Shown piece by piece: positions 24,307 to 31,525 of a DNA stretch of 43,654 nt. The position numbers were made by a program, and so were the translations under genes. The notes beneath the pieces were generated by a model, which had not been told where the DNA came from, did not search any database, and saw only the letters and a program-made list of their open reading frames with translations. The stretch is from NCBI GenBank assembly GCA_030651035.1, contig JAUSCK010000127.1, forward strand, positions 1 through 43,654, in the 5' to 3' direction. This stretch comes from Elusimicrobiota bacterium (lineage in GTDB: Bacteria; Elusimicrobiota; Elusimicrobia; Elusimicrobiales; UBA9959). Each line of letters starts with the position of its first letter. The first letter of the stretch is position 1.

Positions 24307-25311
24307 CTACCCGCAGATGCTTTTGTCGAACTTTATTTCGGAGTTTTCTCCGACGTTAAGCTGGTCCTTGCGCCCGATCACAGTGGCGCTGGGACCCACG
24401 AGAGAGCCGCTCAGGTTCATGTTGACGATGAAGGCGTTCTCGTTGACTATCGAGTCCGAGATGATGGAGGAGTCTATATTGGCCCCGTCGCCTATCGAGG
24501 CGTACGGCCCCACTATGGAATTCTCCACCTTGGCCGTCGGAGAAATGTATACTGGCGGTATTATCAGCGAATTCTTGGCCCGGGGAGAGAATTTCTTCTT
24601 GTCCAGGATGTGGCGGTTGGTCTCGAGCAGGGTCTCGGGCTTGCCGCAGTCGTACCACCCGTCTATGGCCACCGGCTTTATCTTGTGCCCCTCTTTCACC
24701 ATCAGGGCCATCGCGTCGGTGAACTGTATCTCGCCCTTGGTGGTCTGACCTGAATCCACCAGCCGCTCCAGGCTGTTGTAGAGCACGGAAGAATTGCGGA
24801 ACGAGTAGATGCCGACTATGGCCAGGTTAGTCCTGGGCTTTTCAGGTTTCTCCACCATGGCGGAGATATAGCCGCCTCTGGTCTCTACCACGCCGAAGCG
24901 GCGGGGGTCCTTCACTTCCTTAACGGCGAGGCAGTCCTCCTTCGAGGTCATGAATTTGGAGAGGTCCGCGTCCAGTATGGTGTCGCCCAGCATCACCAGC
25001 ACCGGCCCGGTGACGCAGCGGCGGGTGAGCCAGATGGCGTGGCCCAGGCCCTTCGGCTCGGGCTGCTCCACGTAGCTGACATTAAGCTGCCTGTAATTTT
25101 TAGCGACGTATTCCTTGATCTTGTCGCCGAGGTAGCCGGTGACCATGCAGATCTTCTTCACGCCGGCCGCGGAGAGCTCGTCCAGGATATGGCCTATTAT
25201 GGGCTTGTCGCCGACCGTGAGCAGCACCTTGGGGTAGCTGTAAGTGTGCGGACGCAGCCGCGTCCCCGCCCCCGCCACCGGGACCACCGCCGTAAATTCG
25301 GTTTTTTTCAT
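24307..25311 (-). CDS. Sugar-1-phosphate nucleotidyltransferase with left-handed beta-helix tail
   Basis: This 334-residue protein makes NDP-sugars from a sugar-1-phosphate and an NTP. The N-terminal domain has the signature VPVAGAGTRLRPHTYSYPKVLLTVGDKPII (in two parts around residues 10-39), VMLGDTILD (metal Asp) and EKPEKP. Residues ~240-330 are hexapeptide repeats (VENSIVGPYASIGDGANI) forming a beta-helix. It resembles long glucose-1-phosphate thymidylyltransferases and archaeal-type NDP-sugar synthases; the base and sugar cannot be read. It is the last gene of a minus-strand run and lies 14 bases after a TPR gene. It may feed the glycan genes at 37-43 kb. Confidence 0.88.
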   Translation of the reverse strand: MKKTEFTAVVPVAGAGTRLRPHTYSYPKVLLTVGDKPIIGHILDELSAAGVKKICMVTGYLGDKIKEYVAKNYRQLNVSYVEQPEPKGLGHAIWLTRRCVTGPVLVMLGDTILDADLSKFMTSKEDCLAVKEVKDPRRFGVVETRGGYISAMVEKPEKPRTNLAIVGIYSFRNSSVLYNSLERLVDSGQTTKGEIQFTDAMALMVKEGHKIKPVAIDGWYDCGKPETLLETNRHILDKKKFSPRAKNSLIIPPVYISPTAKVENSIVGPYASIGDGANIDSSIISDSIVNENAFIVNMNLSGSLVGPSATVIGRKDQLNVGENSEIKFDKSICG

Positions 25312-25325
25312 AAAGCGCCTCTCCC

Positions 25326-26573
25326 CTAGTCCACCGTCATCTGGCGGTAAACTTCCCCGAAGTCCGGGGCCTTTTTAAGGCCCGCTTTGGCGTATTTTTT
25401 AGAGTCCCAGAAATTGGGGCGCCCCAGCGCCGTCTTATAATCCGCCAGCGCCGCCTCCCGCTGCCCGGCCAGGTCTCTCGCCTGCGCCCGGCGCAGATAG
25501 CAATAAGTCACCCAGCCCTTTTCAGGGAAGCCCGTTTTCTCTATCCCGCCGGTCAGCCAGGCCGCCGCTTCCTCATAACGCTTCAGCCCCACCAGCGCGT
25601 CTCCGGCCGCGAGGTAGACCGAGCCCACCTGCTGCTCAAGCCCCTTCTGCGGCTTCAGCTGCCAGGCGCCCAGAAAAGCCTCGGATTCGCCCAGCACCCC
25701 CTGCCAGTCCTGCGCCTGCAGATGCGTCATTATCTCGCCGAGGCGGAAGAGCATATTTGACGGGTCCTGCGCGCGCAGGGCTTCGCACTCGGCGAACGCG
25801 GCCTTGAAATCCCGCTCGTGGCGCGAATATATCTCTATAAGGAAAAAGCGCGCTTCCAGTTTAAAAAATCGGCCCTTATCGCGGGCGACCTTGACATATT
25901 CCATCCCCCTCGCCCTGTCCCCGCCCGCAAAAAGATGGGCGGCGAAACCCAGCGCGCCGGGCAGCGTGGCCGCGTAGTAGTCAAAGATGCCGAGCCCGAG
26001 GTAGGCGTCGTATATCGCGGGGTTGGTTTCAACGCATTTTTTCAGGAACTTGCGCGCCTTCTTGCCGCGGCTGTAGGCCTTGAACCAGCTGCGCTGTACC
26101 GCGTACCAGCGGCCCTGCAGGCCGTAGGCGGTGCCCATGAAAAAATACGCCTGGTCCAGGTCGCGCTTCTGCTTTACCATCTTTTTGGAAAGCGCTATCA
26201 CCTTGTCCGAGTTAGAAAGGAAGTCGGCCTCGACGTCTTTCAGAGCCGCCTCCATGTCGAAATTCTGCGAGTAGCGCCACCAGGAGAGGGCGGCCAGCGC
26301 GCAATAGCCGGCCGGGCTCTCCGGCGCCAGGACCGTTATTTCGCGGAAGGCGGCCTCGGCCTTGTCGAATTCCAGCCGGTACATCAGGGCGATACCGATA
26401 TCATAGCGCTCGTCGGCGCCGGGGCTGAGGATAAAAGGCCTGGTGGAGGCCCGCAGGTCGACCAGCGCCGGCCCGAGCCCGGCGTCGTCCGCCGAGTAAG
26501 CGGCGGGCTCAAGCAGCGGTTGCGCCGCCGCCGGAGCGCAGAATGCCATTGAGAGGAGCAGAAAAATTTTCAT
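25326..26573 (-). CDS. Secreted TPR-repeat protein
   Basis: This 415-residue protein starts with a signal peptide (MKIFLLLSMAFCAPAAAQ, cleavage likely after AAA or AAAQ). The rest is made of helical TPR-like pairs, such as IGIALMYRLEFDKAEAAFREI and AQARDLAGQREAALADYKTA. It is probably periplasmic and may be a scaffold. No catalytic motif is visible. It lies between DUF1634 and the nucleotidyltransferase on the same strand. Confidence 0.82.
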   Translation of the reverse strand: MKIFLLLSMAFCAPAAAQPLLEPAAYSADDAGLGPALVDLRASTRPFILSPGADERYDIGIALMYRLEFDKAEAAFREITVLAPESPAGYCALAALSWWRYSQNFDMEAALKDVEADFLSNSDKVIALSKKMVKQKRDLDQAYFFMGTAYGLQGRWYAVQRSWFKAYSRGKKARKFLKKCVETNPAIYDAYLGLGIFDYYAATLPGALGFAAHLFAGGDRARGMEYVKVARDKGRFFKLEARFFLIEIYSRHERDFKAAFAECEALRAQDPSNMLFRLGEIMTHLQAQDWQGVLGESEAFLGAWQLKPQKGLEQQVGSVYLAAGDALVGLKRYEEAAAWLTGGIEKTGFPEKGWVTYCYLRRAQARDLAGQREAALADYKTALGRPNFWDSKKYAKAGLKKAPDFGEVYRQMTVD

Positions 26574-26591
26574 TATTTATATATATGCTAC

Positions 26592-26867
26592 TTAAACAAG
26601 CAGCGGCACGGCAAGCAGCCCCAGCACCGCAAAAGAGGCCAGCGCGAAATAATATTCCCCGCCGCGCCAGTAGCCGTAGACCAGCATCGCTACGCGCGCC
26701 GCCGGGGTGAGCAGGAGCGCCAGCACGCCGGCCCTGAGCAGCCCGCCGCCCAGCGGGGCCCCCGCCAGCGAAAACCCGAAACCCAGGAAAAGCAAAAAAA
26801 GGCTAAAGAACACCCCGCCCAGCAGCGTGCGCTGTATCAATTTCGCAAAAATTTTTTCTGAAAACAT
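26592..26867 (-). CDS. DUF1634-like small membrane protein
   Basis: This is a 91-residue protein with three hydrophobic segments (about residues 11-33, 39-58 and 68-91) and the conserved LLTPAARVAMLVYGYWRGGEYYFA block of DUF1634-type proteins. I start it at the ATG at 26867; a start at 26906 would lie inside the family A repeat. DUF1634 genes often sit beside TauE/SafE transporter genes, and here the TauE gene is directly upstream, separated only by a repeat element. It is probably an accessory subunit of that transporter. Confidence 0.75.
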   Translation of the reverse strand: MFSEKIFAKLIQRTLLGGVFFSLFLLFLGFGFSLAGAPLGGGLLRAGVLALLLTPAARVAMLVYGYWRGGEYYFALASFAVLGLLAVPLLV

Positions 26868-26901
26868 AAATTTATTAAAGACACAGAACAGACTTTCCGC
26901 A

Positions 26902-27010
26902 TTCACCGCTGAGGCGCAGAGGTCGCTGAGAACGGAGTGAGCAGAGCGTAGAAATACGAATTAATATCTTCTCCTCTTAACTCTGCGACCTCTGCGCCTC
27001 AGCGGTGAAA
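26902..27010 (-). repeat. Family A palindromic element, copy 2 (complete, inverted)
   Basis: The ends TTCACCGCTGAGGCGCAGAG and GCGCCTCAGCGGTGAA are inverted repeats. The interior GAAATACGAATTAATATC is the reverse complement of the interior of copy 1, so the whole element lies in the opposite orientation. It occupies the space between the TauE and DUF1634 genes. Confidence 0.85.
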
Positions 27011-27020
27011 TTCTTCTCTT

Positions 27021-27875
27021 CTATATCGCCGCCATCAGCATCTTCACGGCTACCAGCATGGTAAGCGCCGAAAAAACCAGCTGCAGCTTCTCCGACCTGG
27101 CCCTGTACAGGACGTAGATGCCGAGGAAAGAGCCGATAAGCACGCCTACCACTATTACGGCGGTCAGCTCGAAAGGTATGAGCCCCCTGCGGAAATACAC
27201 ATAGGCGCTGGCCGCCGCTGAAACGCCGATTATAAAGTTGCTGGTCGCGGCCGCGGCCTTCATCGGCACGCCGCACAGCAGGCTCATCATGGGCACCTGC
27301 ACTACGCCGCCGCCCATGCCCAGCAGCCCTGAAAGAGAGCCCACGAAAAACGAGATGAGGGAAGCCGGGGCCATGTTTTTCACCCGGTAATGCGTATGCT
27401 CGTCGGCCGCCGGGTCGAAAAAAGCGGAATCGAAAGCCGAGGGCTGAGGGGCGAGGGATGAGGGATGAAGAGCGGGAGCGGCGCTTTTTCCCAAAGAGCG
27501 CCTGCCCTTCAGGAACATCATGACTGAAACGGGGAAAAGCATGAGGGCGAACATGAGCTGCACCGCGCCCCCGGGGACCCGGCTGGCTATCAGCGCGCCG
27601 GCTATGGAGCCCAGGGCCGTAGTAACCTCCAGGGTTATTCCCAGCCTTATATTGGCCAGGCCCCTCTCGACGTTCACCGCGGCCACCGCGCTTGAAGTGG
27701 CCACTATGGCGACCAGCGAGGCCGCGACCGCCTGGTGTATGGGGATCTTCAGCGCCAGCACCAGGAAAGGGACCATGAAGACCCCGCCGCCCACGCCCAG
27801 CGCTGAGCCGAGGAGGCCGATGAGGACCCCGAAGAAAAGGAGGATCGAAAAATTAGCGGGACCAAGCTCCGGCAT
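27021..27875 (-). CDS. TauE/SafE family anion exporter
   Basis: This 284-residue membrane protein has about eight hydrophobic helices in two repeats, each starting with the TauE signature: LIGLLGSALGVGGGVFMVP (about 18-36) and SLSGLLGMGGGVVQVP (about 179-194). The family exports sulfite, sulfoacetate and similar anions, or takes up related solutes. The loop between halves (about 130-165) includes an unusual PSSLAPQPSAF stretch encoded by GAGGGATGAGGGATGAAG-like repeat DNA (27439-27475). It starts four bases after the patatin stop and is followed by the linked DUF1634. Confidence 0.88.
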   Translation of the reverse strand: MPELGPANFSILLFFGVLIGLLGSALGVGGGVFMVPFLVLALKIPIHQAVAASLVAIVATSSAVAAVNVERGLANIRLGITLEVTTALGSIAGALIASRVPGGAVQLMFALMLFPVSVMMFLKGRRSLGKSAAPALHPSSLAPQPSAFDSAFFDPAADEHTHYRVKNMAPASLISFFVGSLSGLLGMGGGVVQVPMMSLLCGVPMKAAAATSNFIIGVSAAASAYVYFRRGLIPFELTAVIVVGVLIGSFLGIYVLYRARSEKLQLVFSALTMLVAVKMLMAAI

Positions 27876-27879
27876 ATTC

Positions 27880-28812
27880 TTATTTGTGCGCCTGCTCGAT
27901 GTTCTGCAGGAAAATTTTCGCTTCGGCCTCGCCTATGTCAAAAGCCTTTTCGCATTTAGCCCCGTCGAACTCAAGCAGGTTAAGGCCCAGGTCCATTGGC
28001 GGCTTTATCAGGTAAACATCGGGCTCGGAATTTATGAACACGCGGGATTCGTAGATCTTCTGCGTGTGCATGGCCAGCATGCGGCGGACCTTGCGCTCGA
28101 AATAGCCGAAGGGCCCCCTGCCCGGGAAATCCATGTCCTCAGGGCGGGAGTTGCCTATAACTATCACGGTGCGGCACCCTTCGAAAATGCTCAGGTTTAT
28201 GGTGGCAATGCCTATAACGCCGCCGTCAACCAGGTGGTGCTTGCGGCCGTGCTCCTCCACCTGCACCGGCGGAAAAACCATCGGTATGGCGCAGCTGGCC
28301 ACCAGCGCGTCGGTAAAAGACAGGTTATGGCTCTGCGTAGAGCCGTCGAAGGTGACGATATACGGCAGCTTCAACTCCACAGCGTGGCTTATGACGTAAA
28401 ATTTTATATTGCGCTGGAACTGCGGGCCGCTCTTCACCAGCCAGCCGTTGAGCAGGTCATAAAGCGGCTTGTTCGAGAAGAGCGTGAGCTTCGCGAGGCG
28501 GTTCTGGAAAAAGAAGTTCACCTTGTTGGCCAGGCTGCCTTCGTGCTGCTGGTAAAGCTCCAGCGGGATATTGAAATACCTCGGCTTCAGTGACAGGATC
28601 GACTCCGGCTTCATGTTGCGCCAGATCCGGCGCAGATCCCCGGTCTTGTTGTAGCAGTAGGCCGCGCCATTGAGCGAGCCTATGCTGAAACCGGCCACCG
28701 CGTCGAAATGCAGGCCCTGGCGCACCAGCTCCGCCAGCACCCCGGACTGCCAGGAGCCCAGCGCGCCGCCGCCGCAGAGAAAAAGACCTACCGGCCGCCT
28801 GAGCTTGAACAT
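27880..28812 (-). CDS. Patatin-like phospholipase
   Basis: This protein has 310 residues from the ATG at 28812 (MFKLRRPVG). It carries the patatin signatures: oxyanion Gly loop LCGGGALGSW, nucleophile serine in GFSIGSLNG (about residues 36-44) and catalytic Asp in VDGGVIG. Patatins hydrolyse acyl groups of lipids. There is no signal peptide, so it may act in the cytoplasm or at the inner membrane. Upstream ATGs at 28851 and 28947 are possible starts, but the first overlaps a likely -10 box. It opens a five-gene minus-strand run. Confidence 0.88.
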   Translation of the reverse strand: MFKLRRPVGLFLCGGGALGSWQSGVLAELVRQGLHFDAVAGFSIGSLNGAAYCYNKTGDLRRIWRNMKPESILSLKPRYFNIPLELYQQHEGSLANKVNFFFQNRLAKLTLFSNKPLYDLLNGWLVKSGPQFQRNIKFYVISHAVELKLPYIVTFDGSTQSHNLSFTDALVASCAIPMVFPPVQVEEHGRKHHLVDGGVIGIATINLSIFEGCRTVIVIGNSRPEDMDFPGRGPFGYFERKVRRMLAMHTQKIYESRVFINSEPDVYLIKPPMDLGLNLLEFDGAKCEKAFDIGEAEAKIFLQNIEQAHK

Positions 28813-28849
28813 ATCGCTTTTGATATCCTTTTTAAAATAATAGAATACC

Positions 28850-28858
28850 ATTGTAGCA
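28850..28858 (-). promoter_or_regulatory. Extended -10 promoter of the patatin operon
   Basis: Read on the minus strand, TGCTACAAT forms an extended -10 (TGn before TACAAT). The transcript would start about 28843, leaving about 31 bases with AAGGAT before the ATG at 28812. No good -35 is visible. Confidence 0.4.
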
Positions 28859-28978
28859 CAATGCGCGCTGCTGGCGTGCCGGCGAGCGGACGTACCGGCA
28901 TTCCGGAGCAGATTTTCCGCACACCGCAGCAGTGCCGGGAAACTCATACGCCGGCGCGCTCGTACATAAAGGACACCT

Positions 28979-30028
28979 ATGTCTGACTACCTGGTAATAG
29001 CCGGCTTGACGGTAATAATGGGCCTCACGCTGGTCCTCCCGTTTTCAGTGAAGCGCGTAGAGGAGGAACTTGAGGCCTTCCTTTTCGTGATGGGGCTCGG
29101 CGCGGTCACCATCTCCGGGATCTGGAGCCTCCACCTGGTAAAAGAAGCCTTTAAAGAGCCCCTTGCCATCACGGCTGCCGTGGGCATTGTGGGCTGGATG
29201 TTCAGGGAAGTGCGCCACCACCTGCGAGGCTGGATGGACGCGCTCATTAAAAAGCTGGGCCTCGGCGGGGCGATTTTCGTGATAGTCTTATTTCTGGGCC
29301 TGGGCTCCAGCGTGTTCACCGCCATCGTAGCGGCTATAATGCTGGCCGAGGTGGTGACCCTGCTGAAGCTCAGCCGCGAATACGAGGTAAAGCTGACGGT
29401 TTACGCCTGCTACGCCATCGGCCTGGGCGCGGCGCTCACCCCGCTTGGGGAACCGCTTTCGACCATTGTAGTGGCCAAATTAAAAGGCCCGCCGCATTAC
29501 GCTGATTTCTTTTACCTGATAAAACAGGTCGGGATGTGGATAGTCCCCGGGGTGCTGCTTTGCGCGGCCATGGCGTCCCGCGGCGCAAAAAAGGCCGACA
29601 CAGGTGAACCCGGTCTCCGTGAAGACGCGCACGACACTAACAGGATTATCGCCACGCGCGCCGGCAAGGTATACATTTTCGTGATGGCCCTCATTTTCCT
29701 GGGCGCCGGGCTGTCGCCGCTGGCCGAGCGCTTCGTGGCGCAGATGCCCACTTGGGCGCTCTTCTGGGCGAACTCCGTGTCCGCCATCCTCGACAACGCC
29801 ACGCTGGCCGCCGCCGAGATAGCGCCGGTCATGACCGACCGGCAGATAACTTTCATACTGATGGGGCTGCTTGTATCCGGCGGCATGCTTATCCCCGGCA
29901 ATATCCCGAACATCGTCAGCTCGGCAAAGCTCGGAATAAAGTCCCGCGAATGGGCAAAAGCCGCCCTCCCCTTCGGCGGCGCGCTGATGCTGGCTTATTT
30001 TATAATTATGACGCTGCTGGTGAAGTAA
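28979..30028 (+). CDS. DUF1646 family membrane transporter
   Basis: This 349-residue protein has about nine hydrophobic segments and matches the DUF1646 family, a branch of the ion transporter superfamily. Marks are GLGSSVFTAIVAAIMLAEV (about 106-124), IGLGAALTPLGEPLSTI (about 145-161) and the late SVSAILDNATLAAAEIAP (about 264-281) and GGMLIPGNIPNIV. The duplicated helix-loop signatures are typical of ion-coupled carriers. Substrate unknown. AAAGGA precedes the ATG. It lies 26 bases before tryptophanase, so it may carry tryptophan, indole or a related compound. Confidence 0.82.
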   Translation: MSDYLVIAGLTVIMGLTLVLPFSVKRVEEELEAFLFVMGLGAVTISGIWSLHLVKEAFKEPLAITAAVGIVGWMFREVRHHLRGWMDALIKKLGLGGAIFVIVLFLGLGSSVFTAIVAAIMLAEVVTLLKLSREYEVKLTVYACYAIGLGAALTPLGEPLSTIVVAKLKGPPHYADFFYLIKQVGMWIVPGVLLCAAMASRGAKKADTGEPGLREDAHDTNRIIATRAGKVYIFVMALIFLGAGLSPLAERFVAQMPTWALFWANSVSAILDNATLAAAEIAPVMTDRQITFILMGLLVSGGMLIPGNIPNIVSSAKLGIKSREWAKAALPFGGALMLAYFIIMTLLVK

Positions 30029-30054
30029 GAAACGGCTGATTAAGGAGAGATCCT

Positions 30055-31464
30055 ATGGAATGGAAATGGAAAACTATAATAGAGCCTTTCAAGATAAAGA
30101 GCGTCGAGCCGCTGGGCCTGACCACGCGCGAAGAAAGGCTGACCGCGCTGGAACAGGCGCACTATAACCTTTTCAACATAAGGGCGGAGAAGGTGCTGAT
30201 AGACCTGCTGACCGACAGCGGCACAGGGGCTATGAGCGCGGCCCAGTGGGGCGGTATCATGGTGGGCGACGAGTCCTACGCCGGGGCGCGCAGCTACTAC
30301 AATTTCGAGGCGGAGATAAAAGCGCTGACCGGCTTCGACGAGATAATCCCGGTGCACCAGGGCCGCGCCGCCGAAAAGATACTTTTCGGCGTAATAGGCG
30401 GGAAGGGCAGGTATATCATCTCCAACTCCCACTTCGACACCACGCGCGCCAACGTGGAGTTTTCAGGCGCCGAGGCCATGGACTTCCCGGCTAAGGAAGC
30501 CCTGGACTTCGACAAACCCGCTCCTTTCAAAGGCAACGCCGACGTGGCCGCGATGGAGAAGTTCATAAAGGAAAAAGGCGCGGCGAACATCCCGCTAGCC
30601 GTGATGACCGTCACCAACAACTCGCTGGGCGGCCAGCCGGTCTCGATGAAGAACCTCAAGGCCGTGCAGAACCTAGCCCGCAAATACGGCATACCGATGT
30701 TCCTCGACTGCGCGCGCTTCGCGGAGAACGCCTATTTCATAAAGCTGCGGGAGAAAGGCTACGCGCAGTGCCCGGTGCGCAAAATAGCGGAAGGGATGTT
30801 TGAGCTGGCCGACGGCGCCTGGATGAGCGCCAAGAAGGACGCGCTGGTCAACATGGGGGGCTTCCTCGCCATGAACAACAAAGAGTGGTCGGCCAGGGCG
30901 CGCCAGATGCTGATACTCACCGAGGGGTTCAGCACCTACGGCGGGCTGGCTGGCAGGGACCTCGAAGCGATAGCCATAGGCCTGCGCGAGGTTCTCGACG
31001 AGAATTACCTGCAGTACCGCATCCGCTCGGCGCAGTACCTGGGCGAGGGTCTGCTCGGGCACGGCGTGCCGATAATAAACCCCCCCGGCGGCCACGGGGT
31101 TTACGTCAACGCCAAAAAATTCCTGCCGCACATAAAACCGCGACAGTTCCCGGCCCAGGCGCTGGCCTGCGCGCTTTACCTTGAGGGCGGCATACGCGGG
31201 GTCGAGATAGGCACGCTGATGTTCGGCAAGCGGGACAAGGACGGCCATTTCCTCGGCGCCCCGATGGAGCTGGTGCGCCTGGCTATGCCGCGGCGGGTCT
31301 ACACGCAGAGCCACATCGACTACGTGATAGAAGTTTTCGGGTGGCTGGCGAAGAACAAGAAAGGGATAAAGGGCCTGGACGTCGTAGAGGCGCCCGCGAT
31401 ACTCCCCCACTTCACCGCCAAGCTGCGCCCGAGCCGGGAACAAGGAGTAAGGATTAAGTACTAA
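30055..31464 (+). CDS. tnaA: Tryptophanase (beta-eliminating, PLP-dependent)
   Basis: This 469-residue PLP enzyme belongs to the tryptophanase/tyrosine phenol-lyase family and splits L-tryptophan into indole, pyruvate and ammonia. Marks are HQGRAAEKILF, TNNSLGGQPVSM, LDCARFAENAYFI, the PLP-lysine block WMSAKKDALVN and YGGLAGRDLEA. It has FDTTR where tyrosine phenol-lyases carry FTTTR, and VEIG where they have MERG, so the tryptophanase call is preferred. A strong AGGAGA (30043-30048) lies before the ATG. The final residues (about REQGVRIKY) are encoded by a family D repeat. No tnaC-like leader is visible. Confidence 0.88.
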   Translation: MEWKWKTIIEPFKIKSVEPLGLTTREERLTALEQAHYNLFNIRAEKVLIDLLTDSGTGAMSAAQWGGIMVGDESYAGARSYYNFEAEIKALTGFDEIIPVHQGRAAEKILFGVIGGKGRYIISNSHFDTTRANVEFSGAEAMDFPAKEALDFDKPAPFKGNADVAAMEKFIKEKGAANIPLAVMTVTNNSLGGQPVSMKNLKAVQNLARKYGIPMFLDCARFAENAYFIKLREKGYAQCPVRKIAEGMFELADGAWMSAKKDALVNMGGFLAMNNKEWSARARQMLILTEGFSTYGGLAGRDLEAIAIGLREVLDENYLQYRIRSAQYLGEGLLGHGVPIINPPGGHGVYVNAKKFLPHIKPRQFPAQALACALYLEGGIRGVEIGTLMFGKRDKDGHFLGAPMELVRLAMPRRVYTQSHIDYVIEVFGWLAKNKKGIKGLDVVEAPAILPHFTAKLRPSREQGVRIKY

Positions 31465-31525
31465 GGATTAAGTTTTACCGCGCAGTTACTTACAACTTAC
31501 TACTTAATCCTTACCACTTTCTTAT
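31443..31525. repeat. Family D repeat overlapping the tnaA end
   Basis: AAGGAGTAAGGATTAAGTAC and CTAAGGATTAAG are matched in inverse orientation by ACTTACTACTTAATCC near 31490-31515. The element supplies the last codons and stop of tryptophanase and ends a few bases before the next start codon. A related copy is at 4115-4164. Confidence 0.7.

Noticed and set aside
24156-27010. Insertion sequence flanked by the repeats at 24.2 and 26.9 kb
   Set aside because: The DNA between them encodes ordinary genes (nucleotidyltransferase, TPR, DUF1634) with no transposase.
30055-31464. Calling the PLP lyase a tyrosine phenol-lyase
   Set aside because: The FDTTR and VEIG motifs agree with tryptophanases as I recall them; the phenol-lyase Thr and Arg at these places are absent.
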